A DNA stretch of 64,000 nt from Bacteroidota bacterium (lineage in GTDB: Bacteria > Bacteroidota > Bacteroidia > Chitinophagales > Chitinophagaceae), in NCBI GenBank assembly GCA_023428755.1, contig JAEYWX010000010.1, positions 124,001-188,000 of the forward strand, given 5' to 3'. Under the pieces are notes generated by a model, which was not told the origin of the DNA, searched no databases, and saw only the letters and a list, made by a program, of their open reading frames with translations. Each line of letters begins with the position of its first letter. The first letter of the stretch is position 1. A program made the position numbers and the translations under genes. Positions 45,201 to 52,466 of the stretch are shown in pieces.

Positions 45201-45422
45201 ATCGGGCGACACTCGTGGCGATGTCTCATACCCCTGCATTGCCGTAATACGAACGGCTTGTCCGTCGTTTACATTTGCTTTCCACAAATCACCTTCAAAT
45301 GAGAAGATCACGATTTGTCCGTCAGGCGTTAAAGTTGGGTTTGAAAGAAAATAAGCGTCGCTTTGCGAAAAAGATTGGTTGATGATAAGGCTGCTCAACA
45401 GCAACAAAAACAGTTGTTTCAT
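42291..45422 (-). CDS. Tricorn-like S41 peptidase
   Basis: A 1043-residue secreted protease with a signal peptide (FLLLLSSLIINQSFS). Residues about 25-530 form WD40/PD40-type beta-propeller repeats (LTPDGQIVIFSFEGDLW; SPDGKWIAFTGRQTG; FSPNDEYVLFTAI). A helical core, a PDZ domain (LKPGDILVKVNDVNVD) and a tail-specific protease domain follow. The nucleophile is probably the Ser of INEQSLSDAEMTAQGF (about residue 945). Tricorn proteases degrade peptides in a closed chamber; this member likely works in the periplasm on peptides or misfolded proteins. Confidence 0.92.
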   Translation of the reverse strand: MKQLFLLLLSSLIINQSFSQSDAYFLSNPTLTPDGQIVIFSFEGDLWKANVNDGQAVRITAMQGYETSPRVSPDGKWIAFTGRQTGNAEVYVMPLNGGDVKQITYHSSNDEVTSWSWDAKHIYFNSGRMGQVAGFKVSANGGTPQRVFGSHFFQYDHNLVEHPTSGEIFFNDTWESASQVNRKRYKGAFNPDIQSYNTKTKQHKKYTTWEGKDFAASIDKNGIVYFISDEANGEYNLYTIEGGKKKGLTRFSSSIKSPQVNAAGNKVVFEKDYQLWLYDVKAGNEKKLNISIVRNQLLPKEKNYDVRGSISAFDVSPDGKKLAFVSRGELFVSDVDGKFVQQIKRNTAERVREVKWMSDNKTILFNQTFDGYTNWFSTRADSITALKQHTTDKRNNRGLVMNKKRTMAVYLSGRDEVRLMDLKTMQSKTLVKDEIWAFQNSDPGFSPNDEYVLFTAIRNFEQDVFIHHIKTNKTTNLTNTGVTESDPVWSADGKYIYFTSQRLKPSYPFGMGNAKVYRLPLEKLDEPYRIDKYNDLFKDEKKPAAAKTDSASQTQPISIDTDLLMERLEQISPSMGAQFLINVYQKGEKATVLYVSNHGEGRNAIWKTVIEPFEQTKTEKIAGTDNTFGFAVVEVNDKFFALANGTIVKLNLDANKIDPVAISYTFRRNLAEEFNQMFYETWAGMEEGYYDETFHGLNWKKTKEYYKQFLPHLNNRADLRTLLNDMLGELNSSHQGFGTFGDDENVSLQSATMETGIIFENNDPYKVKYIVRRSAADRKSVDLKPGDILVKVNDVNVDTKMDRNFYFTAPSRDRELQLAFNRNGQMINVKIHPQASLYNNLYDEWIDINQKRVDDKGKGRIAYGYMKNMGTGELEQFIIDMTQELANKDALIFDLRYNTGGNVHDEVLKFLSQRTYLQWKYREGKLTPQSNFSPADKPIILLINEQSLSDAEMTAQGFKALKLGKIIGNETYRWIIFTSAIGLVDGSNVRMPAWGCYSLDGKDLEMSGVQPDTYIINSFEDKLNGNDPQLDKAIEEILKQIKK

Positions 45423-45484
45423 GTATGAAGATTTTGTACTTGGAAAGTACGAAACTACCTGTTTGTACCGCTTTGAAATGAAGA

Positions 45485-45521
45485 AAGGTTGATGAATGGC
45501 GAAAAACCGTTCATCAACCTT
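45485..45521 (-). terminator. Probable terminator after the small lipoprotein gene
   Basis: A long stem (AAGGTTGATGAATGG with CCGTTCATCAACCTT, one G-T mismatch) and 7-base loop, followed on the minus strand by a TTCTTCATTTC stretch that is T-rich but not a pure T run. Confidence 0.7.
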
Positions 45522-45543
45522 CGTTATTGTTGTATCAACTGTA

Positions 45544-45963
45544 TTACTTCTTCGGCGCCTCAGTCTGGTATTCTTTCAGGTGGCGGTAGAACAGCGATCC
45601 GTTCTCTACTTTTACCAGGCGGAATTCCATAAACGTACTGTCTGCATCGTAAAATCCAATGATGCAGGAAAGATCATCCGCTCCCTTTTTCAACTCCGGT
45701 TTAGGCATGATGCCCATGTTGGGCAAGGTGAATATTTTTTCACTGCTCGCATCTTTGTACGAAAACTTCACTTCGTAATTGAGTGATTCTTTCTGCTCAA
45801 ATAACTGCACTTTAAACTGTGCGGTATCTCCACCCGCAACATATTCTTTTACCGGCGACGGATTTACAGTTGTACGTTCTTTTACAAACGGTTCGTTGTT
45901 GTTGAGATTTTTTTCGCCGCAGGCAGTAAATGCTACCAACGCAATGAGTGCTAATTTCTTCAT
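45544..45963 (-). CDS. Small lipoprotein, function unknown
   Basis: A 139-residue protein with a short lipoprotein signal (ALIALVAFTACGEKN; Cys near residue 15) and a beta-rich mature part. No family is recognised. Its 5' region, 27 bases before the ATG, contains one of the REP-like hairpins, so that hairpin could affect its expression. A terminator follows. Confidence 0.7.
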   Translation of the reverse strand: MKKLALIALVAFTACGEKNLNNNEPFVKERTTVNPSPVKEYVAGGDTAQFKVQLFEQKESLNYEVKFSYKDASSEKIFTLPNMGIMPKPELKKGADDLSCIIGFYDADSTFMEFRLVKVENGSLFYRHLKEYQTEAPKK

Positions 45964-45989
45964 TTTGTTTTTTGTGTTTAAAGGTGATG

Positions 45990-46026
45990 CGGTGAGTCAC
46001 CCGCATTCTTCAAGGGTGGCTCACCG
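45990..46026. repeat. REP-like hairpin, copy 1
   Basis: GGTGAGTCACCC (45991-46002) pairs with GGGTGGCTCACC (46014-46025) with one G-T pair, around a CGCATTCTTCAA loop. It is nearly identical and in the same orientation to copy 2 beyond the RAYT gene. Confidence 0.85.
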
Positions 46027-46032
46027 GCAATT

Positions 46033-46716
46033 TTATGAATCAGCTTCTAATTTTGAACTTGGCCAATGATGATTGTAAAAATAAGCTACCTGCTCCGTAT
46101 GAACGCTGATAAATTGTTTAATTCCTTCAAAAAAATCAAGGACAGCATTTGCACTTACAAACTCTTCATTTTTATCAAGTATCATGCGGTAAGAATTATG
46201 ATTGTGTAGTTTAAAATCGCTCACCAATCCATGCTTTTGTGCATTTGCATGTGTATAAATAATTGCCTGTTGCAAATGCGATTCTTCTGTAATGATACTT
46301 CTGCGAAATGGTTGTTGAAATACGCCACCCCTCCGCTCACTCCTGTTATTATACGTATTTGCATACGATACCATGAAACTGTTGACTTGGCGTTCGGATA
46401 CCTCATCGAGTAATGATTCAATCGGTTGCATTAAATATCTGCTCATTGATTTTGTTTTGGCTTCTGCAGAAAGTTTGTTCAACTGCCCTATTATCTCTTG
46501 CTGATCACGAATTCGTACAATCAAATGCACATGATTATCTAATTGAGAAAAAGCCCAGGTTTCTAACAGCATTGTTAGAAAACGTTGCCACTTTTCCAGA
46601 AAGAAACGCCGTTCCAATTCCGATTTAAAAAGCGGAATACCATCTATGCTTCTGAAGAGGATGTGATAATATTGATTGCAGGCAAACGGTGCTTTGTATT
46701 CGTTCGATATAGGCAT
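46033..46716 (-). CDS. REP-associated tyrosine transposase (RAYT, Y1/HUH)
   Basis: A 227-residue single-strand-DNA transposase of the IS200/Y1 superfamily. It has FACNQYYHILFRSIDGIPLF at the N-terminus, the HUH-type DNHVHLIV motif (His62, His64) and a Tyr in SYANTYNNR (118 or 122), followed by RRGGVFQQPFRRS. RAYT proteins bind and mobilise REP palindromes. The ORF reaches 46779, but those first 21 codons start inside REP copy 2, so ATG 46716 is a better start. Hairpins flank it on both sides. It is a domesticated-type, single-copy transposase by context, with no terminal repeats of an intact insertion sequence seen. Confidence 0.85.
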   Translation of the reverse strand: MPISNEYKAPFACNQYYHILFRSIDGIPLFKSELERRFFLEKWQRFLTMLLETWAFSQLDNHVHLIVRIRDQQEIIGQLNKLSAEAKTKSMSRYLMQPIESLLDEVSERQVNSFMVSYANTYNNRSERRGGVFQQPFRRSIITEESHLQQAIIYTHANAQKHGLVSDFKLHNHNSYRMILDKNEEFVSANAVLDFFEGIKQFISVHTEQVAYFYNHHWPSSKLEADS

Positions 46717-46762
46717 CAGCAGATGTTTGCAGTAAGATAAACATTCTGAACTGAAGTTGAAA

Positions 46763-46800
46763 CGGTGAGTCACCCGCATTTCGTCAAGGGTGGCTCACCG
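46763..46800. repeat. REP-like hairpin, copy 2
   Basis: CGGTGAGTCACCC (46763-46775) pairs with GGGTGGCTCACCG (46788-46800), again with one G-T pair. Same arms and nearly the same loop as copy 1, upstream of the RAYT gene. Confidence 0.87.
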
Positions 46801-46812
46801 ACAGATTGTAAG

Positions 46813-46850
46813 CCGGTGGGCCACCCCAAATACAAGCGGGTGACCCACCT
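46813..46850. repeat. REP-like hairpin, copy 3 (variant)
   Basis: GGTGGGCCACCC (46815-46826) pairs with GGGTGACCCACC (46838-46849). The arms follow the same GGTGRGYCACCC pattern as copies 1 and 2 with changes in both arms, and it lies 13 bases from copy 2, just before the leuS stop. Confidence 0.8.
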
Positions 46851-46857
46851 CCGCAAA

Positions 46858-49773
46858 TTATATTACAACATTGATCATTTTATTCTTCACATAAATGATC
46901 TTCTTTGGTTGTTTACCATCGAGCCATTTTTGTACCGTTTCATTGGCCAACACAATGGCTTCCACTTCCTGCTGTGTAATACTCAAATCGAGTGTAAGCT
47001 CGGTTCTTGTTTTACCATTGATCGCAACAGGATAATCTTTGGTCGATTCAGTTACATACTTCGCTTCAAATTTGGGGAAGGATGCATCAAGAATTGAACC
47101 ACTGTTGCCCAGCAAACTCCACAACTCTTCACTTACATGTGGTGCATACGGTGTTAAGAGAATGAGCAACTGTTCCAGTATTTCTTTCTTGTGACATTTT
47201 AAATCGCTGAGTTCATTTACGGCGATCATGAATGTACTTACACCGGTGTTGAAGCTGAAACGTTCGGTATCGTCTTCAATTTTCTTAATGGTTTTGTGCA
47301 ACACTTTCAACTCCGCATCGGTTGCTTTATCATTATTCCAAACTTGACCTTTTACTTCATCATAAAACAAACGCCAGAGTTTTTTGAGGAAGCGGTGTAC
47401 CCCTTCAATACCTTTTGTATCCCAAGGTTTACTGATCTCCACCGGACCGAGGAACATTTCGTACATGCGGAACGTATCAGCTCCGTATTTATTTACAAGA
47501 TCATCAGGGTTAACGGTATTGAACTTACTCTTGCTCATCTTCTCTACTTCAGCGCCGCAGATGTATTTGCCATCTTCTAAAACAAACTCAGCATTTGCAT
47601 ATTCTCCATTACGCCATTTCTTGAACGCTTCAATATCTAACTCATAACCATCAACAAAATTTACATCAACATGAATTTCTTGAATGACTAAAGCTGTAAA
47701 CGGTCCTTCGCTATCTAATGAAGGGAAATCAATGATTTGATTTTTTATGATTGAGTGAATTCTTTCTCTATCCTCAGATGATATGTCGCTTATATTAACC
47801 TTTCCAAGCAATCCCTTCGAAATGAAGATTTGCTTATGAAAGTTATTACTATCAGATTCATTAGCTAGAGGAAGCACTGACTTAACTTGAACTCTATACA
47901 CAAACCTTGAACTTCCTTGTATCATTCCCTGGTTCACCAGTTTTTTAAACGGTTCATCATGTCCAATATGTCCGAGATCGTACAAGGCTTTCGTCCACAT
48001 GCGGCTGTACAACAAATGACCAACTGCATGTTCGGTACCACCAATATATAAATCAACCTGTCCCCAGTAATCACTTACGCTGCGATCGCAAAATGCATTT
48101 TCATTTTTCGGATCCATGTAGCGTAAGAAATACCAGCTGCTGCCTGCATAACCGGGCATCGTATTCGTCTCTAATTCTTTTGCTACCCACTCAGGAATAT
48201 TGGCCAATGGACCTTCACCTTCAGGACCGGGACTATAACTGTCAACTTCGGGCAACAACAACGGTAATTCAGTTTCACTTAATGGATAAGCAGTTCCATT
48301 CTTCCATTGAATGGGGAATGGTTCGCCCCAATAACGTTGACGGCTGAACGCTGCATCACGCATTTTGTAATTCACTTTGCGTTTGCCGATGCCCATTTCT
48401 TCCAGCTTATTAATAACAATCTCAGCAGCTTCACGCATGGGTGTGCCATTTAAGAAACCACTGTTCTCCAACTGTGCATCTTTTGTAGCGTTGGCTTCTT
48501 CACCATTAAAATGTTTACCAATGATGTTGGTGATGGGAATATTAAAATGCTTTGCAAATTTGAAATCACGCTCATCGCCACAAGGCACCGCCATGATAGC
48601 ACCGGTACCATAACCCGCCAATACATATTCAGAAATCCAGATTGGAATTTCTCTGCCGTCAAACGGATTTACGGCATACGCACCAGTAAACACACCACTG
48701 ATCTTTTTCTCGGCCTGGCGTTCACGCTCACTGCGGCTTTTTACGTAAGCAATGTATTCATCCACTGCTGCTGTTTGTACAGCAGATTTAATTTGATCAA
48801 CCAAATCAAGTTCAGGAGCAATTACCATAAAGTCAACACCGAAGATGGTATCGGGTCTTGTGGTATAAACGGTGAGGTTTTGCGCATGTCCTTTAATTGC
48901 AAAATCAATCTCAGCACCGCTACTCTTACCGATCCAATTGGTTTGCATCTCCTTCATGCTTTCGCTGAATTCGATACGCTCCAAACCTTCGAGTAAACGA
49001 TCGGCATATTCTGTAATACGCAAATACCATTGACGCAATTTCTTTTTCACTACCGGATGCCCCCCACGCTCACTTACACCATTCACTACTTCATCGTTCG
49101 CCAACACAGTACCCAATGCTTCGCACCAGTTTACTTCGCCGTAACCACAGTAGGCAAGACGGTATTGCATAAGGATGTCCTGTTTCGTTTTTTCATCAAA
49201 CGCTTTCCATTCATCTGCGGTGAAAGAAGTAATCGGGAATTGGGAATTAGGGATCGGGTGTGCAGCATTACCTTCTGCTTCAAACGATGCAATCAACACA
49301 TCGATCTTTTCAGCTTTGTTGGTAATGCGGTTGTAAAAACTATTGAAGAGTTGTAAAAATATCCACTGTGTCCATTTGTAATAACCAGGATCGCAGGTAC
49401 GCACTTCACGCTCCCAATCGTAACAGAAACCGATATTATCCAACTGCCGGCGGAAGTTGGCAATGTTTGCATCGGTACTAACGGCCGGGTGTACCCCATG
49501 TTCAATGGCATATTGTTCGGCAGGCAAACCAAATGCATCGTAACCCATCGGGTGTAACACATTAAACCCTTTCAAACGTTTAAAGCGGCTGTAAATATCG
49601 CTGGCAATATAACCCAACGGGTGACCAACATGCAAACCTGCACCACTTGGGTACGGAAACATATCCAACACATAAAACTTCGGTTTCTCAGTTACATTCG
49701 AAACTTTATAGGCATTTGTACTGATCCATTGCTGTTGCCATTTCTTCTCAATCTCTCTAAACTTATATTCCAT
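46858..49773 (-). CDS. leuS: Leucyl-tRNA synthetase
   Basis: A 971-residue class I synthetase that charges tRNA-Leu. It has the HIGH motif HVGHPLGY (about residue 48), an editing domain (TTRPDTIFGVDFMV), a DRSVSDYWGQVDLYIGG stretch, KMSKS at about residue 745 (EKMSKSKFNTVNPDDL) and anticodon-binding and C-terminal domains. A long insert precedes KMSKS (about 640-740), which I recall as usual for Bacteroidota LeuRS. Odd: HPIPNSQFPITSF near residue 173 is encoded by a short-word repeat. The stop lies next to REP copy 3. Confidence 0.97.
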   Translation of the reverse strand: MEYKFREIEKKWQQQWISTNAYKVSNVTEKPKFYVLDMFPYPSGAGLHVGHPLGYIASDIYSRFKRLKGFNVLHPMGYDAFGLPAEQYAIEHGVHPAVSTDANIANFRRQLDNIGFCYDWEREVRTCDPGYYKWTQWIFLQLFNSFYNRITNKAEKIDVLIASFEAEGNAAHPIPNSQFPITSFTADEWKAFDEKTKQDILMQYRLAYCGYGEVNWCEALGTVLANDEVVNGVSERGGHPVVKKKLRQWYLRITEYADRLLEGLERIEFSESMKEMQTNWIGKSSGAEIDFAIKGHAQNLTVYTTRPDTIFGVDFMVIAPELDLVDQIKSAVQTAAVDEYIAYVKSRSERERQAEKKISGVFTGAYAVNPFDGREIPIWISEYVLAGYGTGAIMAVPCGDERDFKFAKHFNIPITNIIGKHFNGEEANATKDAQLENSGFLNGTPMREAAEIVINKLEEMGIGKRKVNYKMRDAAFSRQRYWGEPFPIQWKNGTAYPLSETELPLLLPEVDSYSPGPEGEGPLANIPEWVAKELETNTMPGYAGSSWYFLRYMDPKNENAFCDRSVSDYWGQVDLYIGGTEHAVGHLLYSRMWTKALYDLGHIGHDEPFKKLVNQGMIQGSSRFVYRVQVKSVLPLANESDSNNFHKQIFISKGLLGKVNISDISSEDRERIHSIIKNQIIDFPSLDSEGPFTALVIQEIHVDVNFVDGYELDIEAFKKWRNGEYANAEFVLEDGKYICGAEVEKMSKSKFNTVNPDDLVNKYGADTFRMYEMFLGPVEISKPWDTKGIEGVHRFLKKLWRLFYDEVKGQVWNNDKATDAELKVLHKTIKKIEDDTERFSFNTGVSTFMIAVNELSDLKCHKKEILEQLLILLTPYAPHVSEELWSLLGNSGSILDASFPKFEAKYVTESTKDYPVAINGKTRTELTLDLSITQQEVEAIVLANETVQKWLDGKQPKKIIYVKNKMINVVI
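49231..49260 (-). repeat. Intergenic-type repeat in frame inside leuS
   Basis: GGGAATTGGGAATTAGGG-type words encode HPIPNSQFPIT in the leuS N-terminal half. The stretch is open and in frame; the IPNSQFP peptide is a familiar product of such short-word repeats. Confidence 0.6.
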
Positions 49774-49804
49774 GTACCGTTGCGGTTAGTTTTTATTTTT
49801 AATT

Positions 49805-49854
49805 ACAGCCCCTTTCTCCTTCTCTTTCCCCAAAGGGAAAAGAGCGGTGCTGTA
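49805..49854. repeat. Imperfect palindrome in the leuS upstream spacer
   Basis: Outer arms ACAGC / GCTGT and inner arms CTCTTTCCC / GGGAAAAGAG surround a short loop. It resembles the dispersed CCCTTTCTCC / CCAAAGGG elements I recall from Bacteroidota genomes. Confidence 0.5.
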
Positions 49855-49952
49855 TGTTTTTAATCAACTTTCATTTCTACCAAATCCTCTTATCCATTTC
49901 TACTCTTCTAAATAAATTATTTCAACATTTAGTTTTAGTAGTTAAATAAGCA

Positions 49953-50005
49953 GGGGCTGTGCCTTGATGGCTTCCTCCTTTGGGGGAAGTCGGAAGGGGG
50001 CCTTG
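49953..50005. repeat. G+C-rich spacer element with internal hairpin
   Basis: GGGGCTGTGCC at the left, then CTTCCTCCTTTGGGGGAAG forming a hairpin, then GGAAGGGGGCC. It shares the GGGGCTGT / CCTTTGGGG words with the palindrome 100 bases upstream in opposite orientation. Confidence 0.5.
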
Positions 50006-50131
50006 TGAAAGAAGACTTAAAACATCTTTCTTATGCAGCATTTCTGCACCGTCCGTAAAATAAGTGCAGCATGCACCCGTTTAACGGGCAACAAAATTAA
50101 GGATTACGGGGCTTGTGCAGGAGATTTCTGC

Positions 50132-50139
50132 TAAATTTG
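50132..50139 (+). promoter_or_regulatory. -7 box TAAATTTG upstream of ftsX
   Basis: An exact TAnnTTTG box 62 bases before the ftsX ATG at 50202. The -33 element is not clear (CTTG at 50112 is closer than usual). Confidence 0.5.
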
Positions 50140-50201
50140 CCCACATCCTGTGTAGGGCGGGATGTTTTCTATTTTACGAACTTACATTAAATCAACACGG
50201 C

Positions 50202-51080
50202 ATGGCGCAACAACCGAACAAAGCATCAATGAAACGATCCAAACCATCGTACCTCTACAGTATCATTGGCGTGGCCCTGGTGCTCTTCATCCTCGGTGTT
50301 CTCGGATGGATTTTCTTAAATTTTCAAAAAGTGGGCAATACGCTGCGTGAAAACATCCAGTTTCATGCATGGCTGAGCACTACCAATAAAAAATCGATCG
50401 ACAGCTTAACCAGTTATGTGGCGGCACAGCCTTATGTAAAATCATCGGCCTATATCAACAAAGATATGGCCAAAGAAATTTACAACAAGGATGGTAACGA
50501 AAGCTGGGAGAATATCCTGGATGAAAATCCATTGCCCGAAAGTGTGGATTTTTATGCAAAAGCCGATTATGTGCAAAAAGACAGTCTGGATATTATTACA
50601 GCCGATCTGATGAGCAAATTTCCCGGTGTGATCAGTGAAGTGCAATACCCGAAAGACCTGGTGAATACCTTGAACGAACGGGCAAAAAAAGTTGGACTTG
50701 TACTGCTGATCGTTGCCATATTGCTGAGTGCCATTGTGATCGTATCGATCGATACAACCATCCGCCTGGCCATGTTCAGCAACCGGTTCCTGATCAAAAC
50801 CATGCAGATGGTGGGCGCTACCCGTGGCTTTATTGCCCGGCCCATGAATGTACGGGCCATCATTAACGGACTGATCAGTTCCGGCATTGCCATTGCCGCC
50901 ATTTGGGCGGTGATCACCTGGGCCGAAAGTTATATTCCGGATATGAAGGCGCTTCGTGATCCCAAAATTTACCTGATCCTGTTTGGTTCCATTGTGGTGA
51001 TTGGTGTGGGCATTTCGCTGTACAGCACCCACCGCAGTGTAATGAAGTATTTGCGGATGAAGCTGGATGAACTTTATTAA
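50202..51080 (+). CDS. ftsX: Cell-division protein FtsX
   Basis: A 292-residue permease-like protein with one N-terminal helix (about 20-45), a large extracytoplasmic domain (about 50-180) and three C-terminal helices with the FtsX core VGATRGFIARPMNVRAIING. With FtsE it links the divisome to peptidoglycan hydrolases. The frame is open back to 50115, but ATG 50202 gives a normal cytoplasmic N-terminus. ftsE is not adjacent, as is often the case in Bacteroidota. DUF3098 follows and may be in the same transcript. Confidence 0.93.
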   Translation: MAQQPNKASMKRSKPSYLYSIIGVALVLFILGVLGWIFLNFQKVGNTLRENIQFHAWLSTTNKKSIDSLTSYVAAQPYVKSSAYINKDMAKEIYNKDGNESWENILDENPLPESVDFYAKADYVQKDSLDIITADLMSKFPGVISEVQYPKDLVNTLNERAKKVGLVLLIVAILLSAIVIVSIDTTIRLAMFSNRFLIKTMQMVGATRGFIARPMNVRAIINGLISSGIAIAAIWAVITWAESYIPDMKALRDPKIYLILFGSIVVIGVGISLYSTHRSVMKYLRMKLDELY

Positions 51081-51094
51081 GTCAGCAAGTGTTT

Positions 51095-51190
51095 AGTCGA
51101 AAAGAACGAAAGAATGAACCTGAAGCTGTAACCTGCGAAGCTCGTTCAGTCTTTCCCGACTTTCGGACTTCCCGACTTCCCGACTTTACC
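51095..51190. repeat. CCCGACTT tandem words and imperfect hairpin after ftsX
   Basis: The spacer before DUF3098 has GAAAGAATGAAC (51108-51119) nearly pairing with GTTCAGTCTTTC (51144-51155), then tandem CCCGACTTTCGG / CCCGACTTCC words (51155-51186). The ORF at 51089-51454 reads through it, but its first 43 codons have no family match. Confidence 0.55.
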
Positions 51191-51217
51191 TTATATTGCA
51201 CCCCTCAAACTGAGACT

Positions 51218-51454
51218 ATGAGTCAGAAAAAAACAGCAAGCATTTTTACAAAGGAGAATTACATGTGGATGATGATCGGCGCAGCCGTTATTATCGTTGG
51301 CTTATTGCTGATGATTGGCGGAAAAAGTGCCGATCCGAATGTGTTCAACAAAGAGGAAGTGTATAGTTTCCGTCGGATTACCCTTGCTCCGATTCTGATC
51401 ATTGGCGGATTGATCATTGAGATCTACGCCATCATGAAAAAACCAAAAGACTAA
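51218..51454 (+). CDS. DUF3098 family membrane protein
   Basis: A 78-residue protein with two membrane helices: MWMMIGAAVIIVGLLLMIGG (about 16-35) and ITLAPILIIGGLIIEIYAIM (about 54-73). Motifs GKSADPNVFNKEEVYSFRRI fit DUF3098, which in Bacteroidota lies between ftsX and uppP. Function unknown; a link to division or envelope synthesis is inferred from context. ATG 51218 was chosen because the upstream extension runs through repeats. Confidence 0.88.
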   Translation: MSQKKTASIFTKENYMWMMIGAAVIIVGLLLMIGGKSADPNVFNKEEVYSFRRITLAPILIIGGLIIEIYAIMKKPKD

Positions 51455-51475
51455 AAGACATCATTTGAAAATGAA

Positions 51476-51527
51476 CCGATTTGAAAATTTGAAAATGAAT
51501 AATTCAAATATTCAAATCGGTTTTTTT
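51476..51527 (+). terminator. Terminator built from TTTGAAAAT repeats
   Basis: The arms CCGATTTGAAAATTTGAA (51476-51493) and TTCAAATATTCAAATCGG (51503-51520) match at 17 of 18 positions, followed by TTTTTTT. More copies of the TTTGAAAAT / ATTTTCAAA word lie on both sides up to the uppP start. Confidence 0.85.
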
Positions 51528-51569
51528 ATTTTCAGATTTTCAAATTAACCCATTTTCAAATTTGCGTTC

Positions 51570-52391
51570 TTGAATACTTTCGAATCCATCATCATTGCTA
51601 TCGTTGAAGGTTTAACTGAATATCTTCCGGTTTCTTCCACCGGCCATATGATCCTTGCAGAACGTTTAATGAATGTACCGGCCGATAATTTCACTAAACT
51701 GTTTACGGTTGCTATTCAACTCGGTGCTATCCTGAGCGTAGTGGTATTGTACTGGAAAAAATTTGTTGATTTCAAACGCTGGGAGTTTTATGCAAAGCTG
51801 GTAGTGGCAGTAGTCCCTGCATTGCTGCTGGGTTTTTTGTTCAGTGATCAGATCGATGAACTGCTGGAAAGTCCATTAACGGTTTCCATTACCTTGCTGC
51901 TGGGCGGTATTATTCTGTTGTTCATCGATAACATATTTAAACATCATACCATCAGCGAAGAAAAAGATATTTCATTCGGCAAAGCCTTCATCATCGGGTT
52001 GTGGCAATGTGTGGCCATGATTCCCGGTGTAAGCCGCAGTGCAGCGAGCATTATTGGTGGTATGCAGCAAAAATTAACAAGACCATTGGCTGCAGAATTT
52101 TCCTTTTTTCTTGCTGTACCAACCATGGCAGCGGCAACAGCTTATTCATTGTTTTTAAAAGACTGGACAGAAAATGGTGCAGAGGTAAAAGGTTATGAAC
52201 TGATCCTTTCATCTGCCCAAAACACACAGGCATTCATCATTGGCAATATCGTTGCATTTGTAGTAGCCATGCTGGCCATTAAATTTTTCATTGGCTTTTT
52301 GCAAAAGCATGGTTTCCGTTTGTTTGGCTGGTACAGAATTATAGCAGGTATTGTGCTGCTCATTCTTATATTCACCGGCTATCTGAAATAA
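51570..52391 (+). CDS. uppP: Undecaprenyl-diphosphatase UppP (BacA)
   Basis: A 273-residue integral membrane enzyme of standard length. It has the two catalytic motifs EGLTEYLPVSSTGHMIL (about residues 13-29) and MIPGVSRSAASIIGG (about 149-163), with several membrane helices. It dephosphorylates undecaprenyl diphosphate to recycle the carrier for peptidoglycan and surface glycans; bacitracin resistance follows from high activity. The start appears to be TTG at 51570, as no ATG precedes the family N-terminus NTFESIIIAIVEG. Confidence 0.95.
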   Translation: MNTFESIIIAIVEGLTEYLPVSSTGHMILAERLMNVPADNFTKLFTVAIQLGAILSVVVLYWKKFVDFKRWEFYAKLVVAVVPALLLGFLFSDQIDELLESPLTVSITLLLGGIILLFIDNIFKHHTISEEKDISFGKAFIIGLWQCVAMIPGVSRSAASIIGGMQQKLTRPLAAEFSFFLAVPTMAAATAYSLFLKDWTENGAEVKGYELILSSAQNTQAFIIGNIVAFVVAMLAIKFFIGFLQKHGFRLFGWYRIIAGIVLLILIFTGYLK

Positions 52392-52466
52392 GGATTTCGT
52401 TTTATTATCCTATTTTCAGTATTGAATTGCAGGCCACCAACTACCTGCACCACTAAAACCATCTGT

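Larger units (their letters stand above)
49774..50201. other. 428-base non-coding spacer with two GC-rich repeats
   Basis: No gene is visible between leuS and ftsX. The region holds an imperfect palindrome at 49805-49854 (ACAGC ... GCTGT outer arms, CTCTTTCCC / GGGAAAAGAG inner arms). A second G+C-rich element lies at 49953-50005 with a CTTCCTCC / GGGGGAAG hairpin. An A+T-rich stretch lies between them, and the ftsX promoter -7 box is at 50132-50139. Confidence 0.7.

Noticed and set aside
44814..45302. 162-residue plus-strand ORF
   Set aside because: Antisense to the propeller part of the S41 protease; Cys/Pro-rich product without family signs.
46717..46779. First 21 codons of the longest RAYT reading
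   Set aside because: They begin inside REP copy 2 and look like translated hairpin; the family N-terminus starts after ATG 46716.
46640..46857. CRISPR array (hairpins near leuS)
   Set aside because: The repeats are three palindromes at uneven spacing with no regular unique spacers and no cas genes.
47650..47930. LeuRS insertion before KMSKS as a novel domain
   Set aside because: I recall a similar insert as usual in Bacteroidota leucyl-tRNA synthetases, so it is not unusual here.
48511..48996. 161-residue plus-strand ORF
   Set aside because: A shadow of leuS, whose motifs are clear on the other strand; its product has no recognisable domain.
50442..51032. 196-residue minus-strand ORF
   Set aside because: A shadow of ftsX with a His/Asn/Gly-rich product typical of antisense reading of a membrane protein gene.
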